A DNA stretch of 64,000 nt from an uncultured Collinsella sp. (GTDB lineage Bacteria; Actinomycetota; Coriobacteriia; Coriobacteriales; Coriobacteriaceae): contig UQHQ01000001.1 of assembly GCA_900540945.1 (NCBI GenBank), positions 1-64,000 of the forward strand, in the 5' to 3' direction. Under the pieces are notes generated by a model. It was not told where the DNA came from. It saw only the letters and a program-made list of their open reading frames with translations, and ran no database searches. Numbering within the stretch: position 1 is the stretch's first letter; each line of letters begins with the position of its first letter. Below, piece by piece: positions 53,653-62,814 of the stretch. Both the position numbers and the translations under genes were made by a program.

Positions 53653-54921
53653 ATGGATACCGACCTGATTGATATTAAGATTCGCGCCGTCGAGGGTGGC
53701 GTTACGGCGGCAGCTGGCTTTAAGGCCGCAGGCATCCATGCGGGATTCCGGAAGAATCCCGAGCGCTTGGACTATGCGCTCGTCGTGCCCGATAAGCCCT
53801 GTCCCGGCGCCGGCGTGTTTACGAGCAACCGCTTTTGCGCGGCGCCCGTGCAGGTGAGTCGTGTCAACCTGGGCGGTGCGGACAAGGGCTATGGCATCAT
53901 CGCCGGCGTTTCAATCAACTCCGGCAACGCGAACGCTGCCACGGGCGAGACCGGCCTAGCCTGCGCGCGCGAGACGTGCAACATCGCCTCGCAGGTTATT
54001 GGCTGCGAGCCCCAGCAGATCCTGGTTGCCTCGACGGGTGTGATCGGACAGATTTTGCCGATCGACACGTTTGAGGCAGCCGTCCCGTCCGCCTACGAGG
54101 CGCTCTCTGCCCATGGCGGTGCCGATGCGGCCCGTGCCATCATGACGACCGATACGCATTCCAAGGAGTATGCCGTTCGCTATCGCAGCGAGGCTGCGGG
54201 CCATGCGGGCAACGCTTATACGGTGGGCGGCATGTGCAAGGGCTCGGGCATGATCATGCCCAATATGGCCACCATGATCGCGGTCATTACTACCGATGCC
54301 CCTGTCGAGCCGGCGGCGCTCCACACCTTACTGCTCTCGACCGTTAAGCAGACCTTTAATAAGGTGACGGTCGATTCCGATACCTCGACCAACGACACCT
54401 GCATCATGCTTGCTTCTGGCGCTGCTGCCGCTGATACCGAGGCTATCGTCGAGGGCACTGATGCCTTTGACGAACTGTCCTTTGCCGTGCACGAGGTGTG
54501 CGAGAGCCTGGCGCGCAACATCGCGGCCGATGGCGAGGGCGCGTCAAAGCTCGTGACGGTTAACGTTACCGGCGCCGCCACCGACGAGGAAGCCGATATC
54601 GCCGCCCGTGCCGTCGCCAACTCGCCGCTCGTCAAGACCTGCATCGCCGGTCACGACTGCAACTGGGGCCGCGTCGCCATGGCGCTCGGCAAGTGCGGCG
54701 TGAAGTTTAATCAGGAAGACGTTTCCATCGACATGATGGGCATGCCTGTCTGTCGCGACGGTCTGACTGTTCCCTTTGACGAGGACGAGGCTCTGCGACG
54801 TTTTGAGGCGTCCGAGATCGTGATCTCGGCCGACCTGGGTGCAGGCGACGCGGCAACGACCGTGTGGACCTGCGACCTCACGCACGAGTACATCTCCATC
54901 AACGGCGACTACCGTTCCTAG
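53653..54921 (+). CDS. argJ: bifunctional ornithine acetyltransferase/N-acetylglutamate synthase
   Basis: A 422-residue protein that moves the acetyl group from N-acetylornithine to glutamate, recycling it. It is made as a precursor that cuts itself before a threonine: here PNMATMIAVITTDA holds the cut site (Ala-Thr). Also KGSGMIMP, SGNANAATGE and NSPLVKTCIAGHDCNWGR are typical. Members either use acetyl-CoA as well or not; this cannot be told here. ATAAGGAG precedes the ATG. Confidence 0.93.
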   Translation: MDTDLIDIKIRAVEGGVTAAAGFKAAGIHAGFRKNPERLDYALVVPDKPCPGAGVFTSNRFCAAPVQVSRVNLGGADKGYGIIAGVSINSGNANAATGETGLACARETCNIASQVIGCEPQQILVASTGVIGQILPIDTFEAAVPSAYEALSAHGGADAARAIMTTDTHSKEYAVRYRSEAAGHAGNAYTVGGMCKGSGMIMPNMATMIAVITTDAPVEPAALHTLLLSTVKQTFNKVTVDSDTSTNDTCIMLASGAAAADTEAIVEGTDAFDELSFAVHEVCESLARNIAADGEGASKLVTVNVTGAATDEEADIAARAVANSPLVKTCIAGHDCNWGRVAMALGKCGVKFNQEDVSIDMMGMPVCRDGLTVPFDEDEALRRFEASEIVISADLGAGDAATTVWTCDLTHEYISINGDYRS

Positions 54922-55001
54922 ATTCCAGGCACGCTGCGCATCTTGCCGCATTGCGGACAGCGAAGCACGGCGTGATAACGATACGAAAGACGAGGCAGAT
55001 T

Positions 55002-55982
55002 ATGAAATTCGCACGCGATTGTCGTTCGAGCGAATCCAACGAAGCAACCGCGCAGCTGCTGTTCGAAGCGCTGCCGTGGATTAAAAACCTGACCGGCAAG
55101 ACGGTCGTTATCAAATATGGCGGAGCCGCCATGGTCGACGAGCAACTGCGCCCCGACGTGATGAGCGACATCGTTTTGCTCAAGATCATCGGCATGCGCC
55201 CCGTCATCGTGCATGGCGGCGGCAAAGCCATCAACGAGGCACTCAGCCACTATGACATCCCTGTCGAATTTAAGAACGGGCAGCGCGTGACTACGCCGGC
55301 GACCATGGATATCGTGCGCGAGGTGCTGGGCGGCAAGGTTAACCAGGAGCTGGTCGCTGCCATCAACCACCACGGTAATTTGGCCGTAGGCGTGTCGGGC
55401 AGCGATGCCGGCACGCTCATCGCCGAGCCGCTCGACCCCGAACTCGGTCGCGTGGGCAAAGTGACGCACGTCAACACCGACTATATCGAGCGCTTGCTCG
55501 ATAGCGAGTACATTCCCGTAATCGCTACCGTCGCGGCGGGGGAGGACGGCGGCTTCTTCAACATCAATGCCGATACCGCCGCCGGCGCCGTTGCGGCGGC
55601 GCTTCATGCGCACAAGGCGATTTTTTTGACCGACGTCGACGGTCTGTACAAGGACTTTAGTGATAAGGACTCGCTCATCTCCAACCTGACGCTCGACGAG
55701 GTCAACGAGATGCTCTACGGCGGGGAGGTCGATAAGGGCATGATTCCCAAGCTGCGCGCGGCCGTCGATGCGCTTGCTGCTGGCGTGTTCCGAGCCCACA
55801 TCATCAACGGCACGACGCCGCACTCGCTGCTGCTGGAGCTGCTGACCGATGCTGGCGTCGGTACCGTGATCCACTCCACCGAGACGGCCTACGAGTTCGA
55901 TACGCATCCGCATCCGCTTTCGACGTTTGCGGCGCGTCTGACCGAGAACCTCGACGAGGTCGAGAAGCTCCAGACGGTCTAG
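55002..55982 (+). CDS. argB: acetylglutamate kinase
   Basis: A 326-residue kinase of the amino-acid kinase family, for the second step of the path. It has VVIKYGGAAM, RPVIVHGGGKAINEAL, VGVSGSDAGTLIAEPL and NINADTAAGAVAAALHAHKA, and is likely feedback-inhibited by arginine given the N-terminal helix typical of the hexameric type (MKFARDCRSSESNEATAQLL). GAGGCAG precedes the ATG at 55002; the ORF to 54864 overlaps argJ and is a shadow. It lies 80 bases after argJ. Confidence 0.93.
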   Translation: MKFARDCRSSESNEATAQLLFEALPWIKNLTGKTVVIKYGGAAMVDEQLRPDVMSDIVLLKIIGMRPVIVHGGGKAINEALSHYDIPVEFKNGQRVTTPATMDIVREVLGGKVNQELVAAINHHGNLAVGVSGSDAGTLIAEPLDPELGRVGKVTHVNTDYIERLLDSEYIPVIATVAAGEDGGFFNINADTAAGAVAAALHAHKAIFLTDVDGLYKDFSDKDSLISNLTLDEVNEMLYGGEVDKGMIPKLRAAVDALAAGVFRAHIINGTTPHSLLLELLTDAGVGTVIHSTETAYEFDTHPHPLSTFAARLTENLDEVEKLQTV

Positions 55983-56051
55983 CCGACCCGCGGTCGTCGC
56001 GTCCCTGCACCCATAGCCCTGCGCCGTACGGCGCCCAACGAAAGGCATCTC

Positions 56052-57335
56052 ATGTCACTTGCAACTCAGCAATCGCTCGAATCCCATTACGTTATGCATA
56101 CCTTTGGTCGCTCGCTGGTAGAGTTTGTCGAAGGTCACGGTATGAAGCTCATCGGTGACGATGGTCGTGAGTATCTCGACTTTCTCGCTGGTATCGGTGT
56201 GTGCAGCCTTGGCCACGGCAACCCTGCAGTGCTCTCGGCGCTCGAGGCTCAGACCAAAAAGCTTCTGCATGTGTCTAACTACTTCTACATCGAGCAGCGT
56301 GGACAGGTCGCGGCGCTGCTGTCCAAGCTTGCCAACGACGACGTAGATGGTGCGTGCGTGCTGGCCGATGCCATTGCCGCCGGCGATGAGACCACGGCCG
56401 CTGCGCTCGGTGCCCCGGCTGCGGACGAGCAGGTGTGGGAGACGTTCTTTGCCAATTCTGGTGCCGAAGCCAACGAGGGCTCGATGAAGCTTGCGCGTCT
56501 GTACGCCAAGCGTGCTGGTAACGGCGGCAACACCATCGTATGCATGCGTGGCGGCTTCCACGGCCGTACGCTCGAGACCATTGCCGCCACCATGCAGGAT
56601 TGGCTACAGGACAGTTTCCGTCCGCTGCCGGGTGGCTTTGTGGCCTGTACACCCAACGATGTCGACGAACTGCGTTCGATCTTTAAGCAGCTGGGAAGCG
56701 AGGTCTGCGCCGTCATGCTCGAGCCGATTCAGGGCGAGAGCGGCGTGCACCCCATGACCGAGGAGTTTATGGCGGCGGCGCGCGACTTGGCACACGAGGT
56801 GGGCGCCGTTCTTATCGCCGACGAGGTCCAGTGTGGCATCTTCCGCTCCGGCAAGCCGTTTGCATTCCAGACCTATGGCGTGGAGCCCGACATTATGAGC
56901 CTTGCCAAGGGCATCGCCGACGGCGTGCCCATGGGTGCCGTGGTGGCAAAGAAGGAGATCGCCGACGTGTTTAAGCCGGGTGACCACGGCTCGACCTTTG
57001 GCGGTAGCTGCTTGGCTGTCGCGGCGTGCGCCGCGACGCTCTCTGCGCTCGTGCGCGGCGATTTTGCCGAGCATGCTGCCAAGGTGGGTGCTTATATGGA
57101 GCAGGCGCTGGCTAAGCTTCCGCATGTGGTAGAGGTGCGTGGTCGCGGCCTGATGCTCGGCTGCGATCTGGACGATGCCGCGGGTGATGCACACGACGTC
57201 GTGGCCCGTGCATTGGGGGCTGGTGCCGTGATCAACGCTACAGGCGCACATACGCTGCGCTTCCTTCCGCCGCTCGTGTGCGAAGAGGCCGACGTGGACA
57301 GCCTAACCGAGATCCTGTCGGACGTTTTGGCTTAG
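56052..57335 (+). CDS. argD: acetylornithine aminotransferase
   Basis: A 427-residue PLP enzyme of class III. It has FFANSGAEANEGSMKLAR, GGFHGRTLETIAAT, LIADEVQCGIFRSGKPFA and IMSLAKGIADGVPMGAVV with the PLP lysine in SLAKGI. It makes N-acetylornithine from the semialdehyde. GAAAGG precedes the ATG. It carries a modest insertion at about residues 90-125 (VLADAIAAGDETTAAALGAP region) compared with the shortest members. It is the last gene of the cluster. Confidence 0.93.
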   Translation: MSLATQQSLESHYVMHTFGRSLVEFVEGHGMKLIGDDGREYLDFLAGIGVCSLGHGNPAVLSALEAQTKKLLHVSNYFYIEQRGQVAALLSKLANDDVDGACVLADAIAAGDETTAAALGAPAADEQVWETFFANSGAEANEGSMKLARLYAKRAGNGGNTIVCMRGGFHGRTLETIAATMQDWLQDSFRPLPGGFVACTPNDVDELRSIFKQLGSEVCAVMLEPIQGESGVHPMTEEFMAAARDLAHEVGAVLIADEVQCGIFRSGKPFAFQTYGVEPDIMSLAKGIADGVPMGAVVAKKEIADVFKPGDHGSTFGGSCLAVAACAATLSALVRGDFAEHAAKVGAYMEQALAKLPHVVEVRGRGLMLGCDLDDAAGDAHDVVARALGAGAVINATGAHTLRFLPPLVCEEADVDSLTEILSDVLA

Positions 57336-57360
57336 CGCCATCAGACATAGCAATTTGGAG

Positions 57361-57419
57361 CGGGTTTCAGGCTGCCACGTGCCGTTTGGCGCACGATTGG
57401 GCGAACTGGAGCCCGTTTT
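57361..57419 (+). terminator. probable terminator after argD
   Basis: CGGGTTTCAG (57361-57370) pairs with CTGGAGCCCG (57406-57415) with two G-U pairs, followed by TTTT. The loop of 35 bases holds a small stem. Confidence 0.5.
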
Positions 57420-57430
57420 GCCATAAATCT

Positions 57431-57450
57431 GCAAAGGCCACGGCCTTTGC
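57431..57450. repeat. hairpin at the edge of the tRNA-derived array
   Basis: GCAAAGGCC and GCCTTTGC with ACG between, perfect over 8 bp. It lies 15 bases before the first GGGTTCGAATCCC. Confidence 0.5.
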
Positions 57451-57465
57451 GACAGACGTGCTGAC

Positions 57466-57902
57466 GGGTTCGAATCCCATGTACCGGGCGCAAGCAAAAA
57501 CGGTCCCCTTGCGAGGACCGTTTCCAAATCAGTGGTGGGCGATGAGGGATGTCCGCGTGCGGCTTCGCCGCCCGCCCTCGCTTCGGGCCTACGGTCCTCG
57601 CGTGCTGCGCTGGAAAACGCTTCGCGTTTCCTCAGCTCCGCACCCTTGCGGGTTCGAATCCCTCTGCGATGGGCCCAAAAAGGAAAGGCCCCCATCGCTG
57701 GGAGCCTATCAAATCAGTGGTGGGCGATGAGGGATGTCCGCGTGCGGCTTCGCCGCCCGCGCCCCGCTTCGGGCCTACGGCCCTCGCGTGCTGCGCTGGA
57801 AAACGCTTCGCGTTTCCTCAGCTCCGCACCCTTGCGGGTTCGAATCCCATGTACCGGGCACAAAAAAGAAAGGCCTCCATCACTGGAGGCCTAACAATTC
57901 AA
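57466..57902. repeat. tandem 185-bp repeats derived in part from the tRNA-Val gene and its terminator
   Basis: The 18-base 3' end of tRNA-Val (TGGTGGGCGATGAGGGAT on the plus strand) occurs at 57533-57550, 57718-57735 and, within the real tRNA, 57903-57920: an exact 185-bp period. Each repeat also has a T-arm-like GGGTTCGAATCCC (57466, 57650, 57836), a terminator-like hairpin with A/T run (about 57497-57524, 57668-57708, 57870-57893), GTGCGGCTTCGCCGC and GGAAAACGCTTCGCGTTTCC. The two inner units are nearly identical to each other. No full tRNA fold is possible in units 1 and 2. Confidence 0.8.
57870..57893 (-). terminator. terminator of tRNA-Val
   Basis: On the minus strand AGGCCTCCA, GTGA, TGGAGGCCT is followed by TTCTTTTTT, 10 bases after the tRNA CCA end. 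Confidence 0.8.
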
Positions 57903-57978
57903 TGGTGGGCGATGAGGGATTCGAACCCCCAGCCTTGTGCGTGTAAAGCACCTGCGCTAACCGTTGCGCCAATCGCCC
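57903..57978 (-). tRNA. tRNA-Val (anticodon TAC)
   Basis: 76 bases with encoded CCA. Acceptor stem GGGCGAT with ATCGCCC, D arm GCGCAACGGTTAGCGC, anticodon stem GTGC-TTTACAC-GCAC giving TAC, T arm GGGGGTTCGAATCCCTC. All stems pair well. Confidence 0.95.
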
Positions 57979-58035
57979 GCAGGGATTGAGTATAGCGGAA
58001 ACCCTGCGTGGTTCACCGCTAATTCATAACGAAAA

Positions 58036-59904
58036 CTAAGCGGCGACTTTAGCGCCCTTGTCCTCGTCGATAAAGAAGCGCTTGTACCAAATGAGGAACG
58101 TCAGCGTGGTATAGATCTTGCGCTGGTTGAGCGCGCGACCCTTAAAGTGATCGTCGAGCAGTTTCATGAGCGCATCGGTGTCAAAGAAATCAGCAGCCCA
58201 CGGCGCGGTGAAGTATTCCTTTACGTAGTCGTAATACTTTTGCTCGCGCAGCCAGAACTTGACCGGTACGGGGAAGCCCACCTTCTTGCGCGTTGCCCAC
58301 TCGTCGGGCAGCGTGCGGTTGGCGGCGTGACGCAGGACGAGCTTGCAACCTTCTTCGTTAACACGGTAGTTGGCGGGAATGTGCTCGGCAAACTCCATGA
58401 CCTTCTTGTCCAGGAACGGGACGCGAAGCTCCAGAGAATGCGCCATGCACATCTTGTCGGCCTTGAGCAGGATGTCGCCCGGCAGCCACATGTTCATATC
58501 CAGATACTGTTTCTTGGAAAGCTCGCAGCAGTTGGGAACCTGCTTGTAGTACTCGGCGCACATCTCGGCGGCGTTCTTGCCGGTGTCATAAGCGGGCTTG
58601 AGCACCTCGTCGACCTCGGAGGGATCGAACACCTTTGCCTGACCCACATACCAGCGCTCGGGAACCTCGGCGCATTTCGTCAGGAAGTTGTGACCCTTAA
58701 AGTAGGGGAGATGCTGAACGAGTGAGCCCAGGGCGCGACGTACACCGAGCGGCACGCGCTTCTTAAAGGTGCGCATCTCGGGGGTGTCCTCGTACCACTC
58801 ATAGCCGGCAAACAGCTCGTCGGCACCCTCGCCCGAAAGGACGACGGTGACCTCCTTGGAAGCCATCTGCGCCAGATAGTACAGCGGCACGCTGGACAGG
58901 TTCGATTGCGGCTCGTCCATGTGGTACTGGATATCGGGCAGTGCATCAAAGAACTCGTCGGCGGTAATCATCTTGCGCACGTTCTTGATGCCCAGCTTGT
59001 CGGAAAGCTCGGCAGCGTAGTTGGTCTCGTTGAAGTTCTTGTAATCGAAGCCGACGGAATACGTGGTGTCGGGCATGAGACAGGCGGCAATGTAGCTGGA
59101 GTCCACACCGCCAGAAAGGAACGAGCCCACCTTAACATCGGCGATTCGGTGCGCAGCGACGCTTTCGTGCACGACCTTGTCGCACTCGTCCACGTACTCC
59201 TCGAAGGTCTTGGAGTTGTCGTCGGTGAAGTCACAGCTCCAGTAACGCTTGATGTCCATGGTGTTGGTCGTTAGGTCATACGTAAAGCAATGCGCCGGGG
59301 CAAGCTTGAACACGCCCTTAAAGAAGGTCTCCTCCGTGGCAGGGAATTGCAGCGTCAGGTAGGGGCGCAGCGCGTCGTGGTTGACAGCCTTCTCAAACTT
59401 GGGATGGTCCAGGAAGCTCTTGATCTCGGAGCCAAACAGCAGCGAGCCATCGGATGCCTGGTAGTAATAGAACGGCTTGATACCAAAGATGTCACGAGCA
59501 CCAAAGAGTTTGTTCTTGTTCTGGTCGTGAATCACGAACGCGTACATGCCGCGCAGACGGTTGACCAGGTCCTCGCCCCACTCCTCGTAACCGTGTACCA
59601 GGACTTCGGTATCAGCGTTGCAGTGGAAGGCGTAGCCGGCCGCCTCCAGCTCGGCACGAAGCTCCTGGAAGTTGTAGATCTCTCCGTTGAAGACAATCGT
59701 GACCTTGCCGTCGTCGCTCGACATGGGCTGGGCTCCAGCTTCGGAAAGATCGAGAATCGAAAGACGACGAAAACCAAGGGCAACGTTGTCGACGATATGC
59801 TGGCCGCCCATATCGGGACCACGGTGGATGATGCGATTCATCATGGCCGTGAGAACCAGCTCACTCTGTTCATCTGTACCGGTAAAACCGACAAAACCGC
59901 ACAT
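58036..59904 (-). CDS. asnB: asparagine synthase (glutamine-hydrolysing)
   Basis: A 622-residue enzyme. The N-terminal glutaminase begins MCGFVGF, with Cys2 as nucleophile after removal of Met, and has HRGPDMGGQ and FNGEIYNFQELR. The synthetase part has SFLSGGVDSSYIAACL (PPi loop) and VLSGEGADELFAGYEWY. It makes asparagine from aspartate, glutamine and ATP; some relatives amidate cell-wall or other substrates. AAAGGA precedes the ATG at 59904. It lies upstream of tRNA-Val on the same strand. Two hairpins lie in its leader. Confidence 0.93.
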   Translation of the reverse strand: MCGFVGFTGTDEQSELVLTAMMNRIIHRGPDMGGQHIVDNVALGFRRLSILDLSEAGAQPMSSDDGKVTIVFNGEIYNFQELRAELEAAGYAFHCNADTEVLVHGYEEWGEDLVNRLRGMYAFVIHDQNKNKLFGARDIFGIKPFYYYQASDGSLLFGSEIKSFLDHPKFEKAVNHDALRPYLTLQFPATEETFFKGVFKLAPAHCFTYDLTTNTMDIKRYWSCDFTDDNSKTFEEYVDECDKVVHESVAAHRIADVKVGSFLSGGVDSSYIAACLMPDTTYSVGFDYKNFNETNYAAELSDKLGIKNVRKMITADEFFDALPDIQYHMDEPQSNLSSVPLYYLAQMASKEVTVVLSGEGADELFAGYEWYEDTPEMRTFKKRVPLGVRRALGSLVQHLPYFKGHNFLTKCAEVPERWYVGQAKVFDPSEVDEVLKPAYDTGKNAAEMCAEYYKQVPNCCELSKKQYLDMNMWLPGDILLKADKMCMAHSLELRVPFLDKKVMEFAEHIPANYRVNEEGCKLVLRHAANRTLPDEWATRKKVGFPVPVKFWLREQKYYDYVKEYFTAPWAADFFDTDALMKLLDDHFKGRALNQRKIYTTLTFLIWYKRFFIDEDKGAKVAA

Positions 59905-59936
59905 GCAAGATCCTTTCTGCTGACGGCTCAGGTGTA

Positions 59937-59957
59937 CTGCCGCAAGGATTGCGGCAG
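59937..59957 (-). promoter_or_regulatory. hairpin in the asnB leader
   Basis: CTGCCGCAA and TTGCGGCAG, a perfect 9-bp stem with 3-base loop, about 20 bases before the asnB ribosome site. Confidence 0.5.
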
Positions 59958-60027
59958 CTGATGTCAAATAATCTTTACTATCATGCCAATCTTTTGTTTC
60001 GTGATAGGGCATAAGCGCCGAGCGAAC

Positions 60028-60074
60028 CGAAAAAACCACGTCCCGATCTTCAGGCGAAGCGGCGGGACGTGGTT
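60028..60074 (-). terminator. terminator-like hairpin upstream of asnB, possible attenuator
   Basis: On the minus strand AACCACGTCCCG (60063-60074) pairs with CGGGACGTGGTT (60034-60045) and is followed by TTTTTT. No gene precedes it on this strand, since murE is divergent, so it may act in the asnB leader. No T-box motif (AGGGTGGNACCGCG) is found. The rest of 59905-60303 has no gene I can support. Confidence 0.6.
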
Positions 60075-60303
60075 GCGAACGCTATGTTAAAGAACAGCAC
60101 CCAGATTTCCTTGGTTTTACACGGGGTGAACACTGTTGCCATTTATTAGACCACGGCACAGTCCATGCAATTTTTTAGAAGGCTGTGATGCGCGCAAGGT
60201 CAGGTGGCATATTAGGATGGTTGATAATACAGAATGTTTCATCGTTTCTGCCGCGGGACGCCTTCTGCCCTTTAAGGCTGAATTTAGCGAGAGAGGTCTT
60301 TGT

Positions 60304-61821
60304 ATGTCGAGTCCGACACAAGAGAAGCTAACTCTGATGCGCTATATAGAGTTGCTCGAGGAAGATGACCTTGTTGTTTCCAGACCGAGCGCTTCGTGCG
60401 ACCAGCGCATTGAGTTTGCGACTGATGACTCGCGCCAGGTGCGTCCGGGCACGTTGTTTGTCTGCAAAGGCCGTGCGTTTAAGCGCGAGTACCTGCTTTC
60501 GGCAATCGCCGATGGCGCCGTGGCCTACGTTTCCGAGGTCGATTACGATGCTGATCTTCCCGCGGTGATTGTGAGCGATATTCGTCGCACGCTCGCCGTG
60601 GTGGCAGATGCCTTTTATGGGCACCCGTCGGGTAAGGTGAAGGTCTGCGCCTTTACAGGCACCAAGGGCAAGTCGACCTGCAGCTTTTATCTGCGCGGCA
60701 TCCTCGCCAACGAGGCCAAGCTTACGGGCTGTCATCGACCCGCTCTTAATACGGGCATTGAGTTCGACGACGGCATCGAGACGGGCCCTTCCAAGCTGAC
60801 GACCCCCGAATCCTTCCTGCTGCAGTCTCGCATCGCGCATGCTGCGGAGGCGGGTGCCCCGTGGCTGGTTATGGAGGCATCGAGTCAGGGCCTCAAATAC
60901 GAGCGTACGGGCAAGATTGACTTTGAAGTCGGCGCCTTTACCAATATCGGCGAGGATCACATTTCGCCGATTGAGCATCCGACGCTCGAGGATTACTTTG
61001 CCAGCAAGCTCAAAATCTTCTTGCAGAGCCGTTTTGCCGTGGTCAATCTCGATATGGATAAGGTCGATCGCGTGCTCGAGGCGGCATCTCGTTGCGAACG
61101 TACGGTGACGTTCTCCCTGACCGACGAGCGTGCCGACGTGCTTGCGCTGGCGATTCGCAATGGCGACTGCGGCGTGGTGGCAACGGTGCGCACGCCCCGT
61201 TTTACGCGTGACATTGTGATTCCCACGCCGGTTAAGTTCAATGTGTCCAACGCGCTTGCCGCTATTGCCTGCGCCGAGGCCCTGGGCATTTCCGAAGAGG
61301 GTATCGTCCATGGCTTTGAGGGCGTCTTCGTTCCCGGTCGTATGGAGCTCTATCCGTCCGTATCGGGCAAAATCCTGGGCATCGTCGATTTTGCACATAA
61401 CGGCATGAGCCTCGAGACACTCCTGCGCGACTTGCGCGAGAACTATCCCGAGCGCGAGCTGGCGGTTGTATTTGGCGCTACGGGCGGTAAGGGTGTCGAT
61501 CGACGCACCACGATGGGCATCGCCGCTGGCAAGTATGCCGACCGAATCGTGATTACCGAGGATGACCCCGGCCCCGAGGATGTCGAGGACATCTGCGCCG
61601 AGATCGCGCGCAACGTTCAAGCGCAGGGAAATGATAACTGGCAAATCGTGACTGATCGCGTTGCCGCTATCGAGACTGCCGTGCGCGAAACTGTCCGTCC
61701 TGCCGTGGTCATCGTGACCGGTAAGGGCGAGGAAGAGTGTATGCTGCGCAAGAACGGACCCGAGCCTTGTGAGCGCGACGGTTCGATTCTCAAGCGCACC
61801 CTTGCGGCGTACGACGCCTAG
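60304..61821 (+). CDS. murE: MurE-type UDP-N-acetylmuramyl-tripeptide ligase
   Basis: A 505-residue Mur ligase that adds the third amino acid to UDP-MurNAc-Ala-Glu. It has DSRQVRPGTLFVCKG, the ATP loop GTKGKSTCSFYLRG, VMEASSQGLKYERTG, NIGEDHISPIEHPTLEDY, and VFGATGGKGVDRRTTMG. In the substrate pocket, where DAP-type enzymes have DNPR, it reads TEDDPGPED, closer to the D-D-P-A of lysine-type enzymes. It is therefore likely to add ornithine or lysine. The ATG at 60304 follows GAGAGG; longer readings to 60136 have shadow composition. Confidence 0.88.
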   Translation: MSSPTQEKLTLMRYIELLEEDDLVVSRPSASCDQRIEFATDDSRQVRPGTLFVCKGRAFKREYLLSAIADGAVAYVSEVDYDADLPAVIVSDIRRTLAVVADAFYGHPSGKVKVCAFTGTKGKSTCSFYLRGILANEAKLTGCHRPALNTGIEFDDGIETGPSKLTTPESFLLQSRIAHAAEAGAPWLVMEASSQGLKYERTGKIDFEVGAFTNIGEDHISPIEHPTLEDYFASKLKIFLQSRFAVVNLDMDKVDRVLEAASRCERTVTFSLTDERADVLALAIRNGDCGVVATVRTPRFTRDIVIPTPVKFNVSNALAAIACAEALGISEEGIVHGFEGVFVPGRMELYPSVSGKILGIVDFAHNGMSLETLLRDLRENYPERELAVVFGATGGKGVDRRTTMGIAAGKYADRIVITEDDPGPEDVEDICAEIARNVQAQGNDNWQIVTDRVAAIETAVRETVRPAVVIVTGKGEEECMLRKNGPEPCERDGSILKRTLAAYDA

Positions 61822-61851
61822 ACCAGCCCCTTCTATGTAAACGGAGTGACC

Positions 61852-62763
61852 ATGTCCCACAACATCCTGCCGACCGTTGCCGAGCTTTCGGGCGAGATGC
61901 GCGAGCGCCTTGCCAAGGTCAAGTATGTCTTTACCGATCTGGACGCCACGATGCTCGCCCCCGGCTCGTGCGTGCTGCGCGATAACGACGGCAATCCCTC
62001 GACCAAGCTCGTCGAGGCGGTTGTCGCGCTCGCCCGTGCCGGCATCCAGGTGGTTCCCACCTCGGGTCGCAATCGCACCATGATCCATGAGGACGCCCGC
62101 GTGCTCGGCCTCAACTCCTACATCGGCGAGATGGGCGGCCTGGTCATGTACGACCTCAAGGCCAACGACTGGGAGTACCTGACGGGCGACATGCCCTACG
62201 ACCCCGCCTGCGGTCTCACGCCGCACCAGGTGATCGAGCAGACCGGCGTGTGCGAGAAGATCCTTGCCCGCTGGCCGCACAAGATCGAATACCACAACGA
62301 CATGTCGACCGGCTACAAGTACCGTGAGGTCACCGTCGGCATGCGCGGCGATGTGCCCGACGATGAGGTCCAGGCCATCCTGGACGAGGCCGGCTGCGGT
62401 CTGGTCTGGGCTTGCAACGGCCATCTGACTCACCTGTCCAAGCCGACGACGCTCGAGCTTAATCGCGTTGAGGACGGCCGCGCCTTCAACATCAATCCGG
62501 CGGGTCTCAACAAAGGCGTTGCCATTGCGCGCTTCTGCGAGCACCTGGGGATCGAGCGCGAGGAGACGCTTGCGCTCGGCGACTCCGAGTCCGACTTCTA
62601 CATGGCCGACCATGTTGGCATGTTCTGCCTGGTCGAGAACGGTCTGACGAGCGCCGGTGCCCCGGAGTTCTTGGATGCCTGCGACAATGCCTATATTACG
62701 CGCGGCAAGATTGTCGACGGTTGGGTGGCAACGGCCGAGCTGTTGGTCGCGGCCCGTTCGTAG
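61852..62763 (+). CDS. HAD-superfamily phosphatase (Cof/SPP-like)
   Basis: A 303-residue hydrolase. Motif I is FTDLDATML, with Ala where DxDGT is usual; motif II PTSGRN; and motif IV LALGDSESDFYMAD. The cap has GEMGGLVMYDLKANDWEYL. The arrangement recalls sucrose-phosphatase or phosphoglycolate-phosphatase types; the substrate is unknown. CGGAG precedes the ATG at 61852; a GTG at 61846 is less well spaced. It lies between murE and murI, 30 and 51 bases away. Confidence 0.82.
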   Translation: MSHNILPTVAELSGEMRERLAKVKYVFTDLDATMLAPGSCVLRDNDGNPSTKLVEAVVALARAGIQVVPTSGRNRTMIHEDARVLGLNSYIGEMGGLVMYDLKANDWEYLTGDMPYDPACGLTPHQVIEQTGVCEKILARWPHKIEYHNDMSTGYKYREVTVGMRGDVPDDEVQAILDEAGCGLVWACNGHLTHLSKPTTLELNRVEDGRAFNINPAGLNKGVAIARFCEHLGIEREETLALGDSESDFYMADHVGMFCLVENGLTSAGAPEFLDACDNAYITRGKIVDGWVATAELLVAARS

Positions 62764-62814
62764 CGCGACGCATCACGCATGGTCGCATTTTTCGAGAGAG
62801 AATCTGGTGAGGTA

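Noticed and set aside
57466..57902. CRISPR-like array
   Set aside because: Only two to three units with a 185-bp period, whole units repeated without unique spacers, and clear tRNA-end content; no cas genes.
57532..57989. Several short open frames across the tRNA-derived repeats
   Set aside because: They translate the same repeat in different frames and have Arg/Ala/Pro-rich composition; the T-arm and hairpin signals explain the sequence.
59905..60303. T-box riboswitch in front of asnB or murE
   Set aside because: No AGGGTGGNACCGCG antiterminator bulge sequence or specifier stem on either strand.
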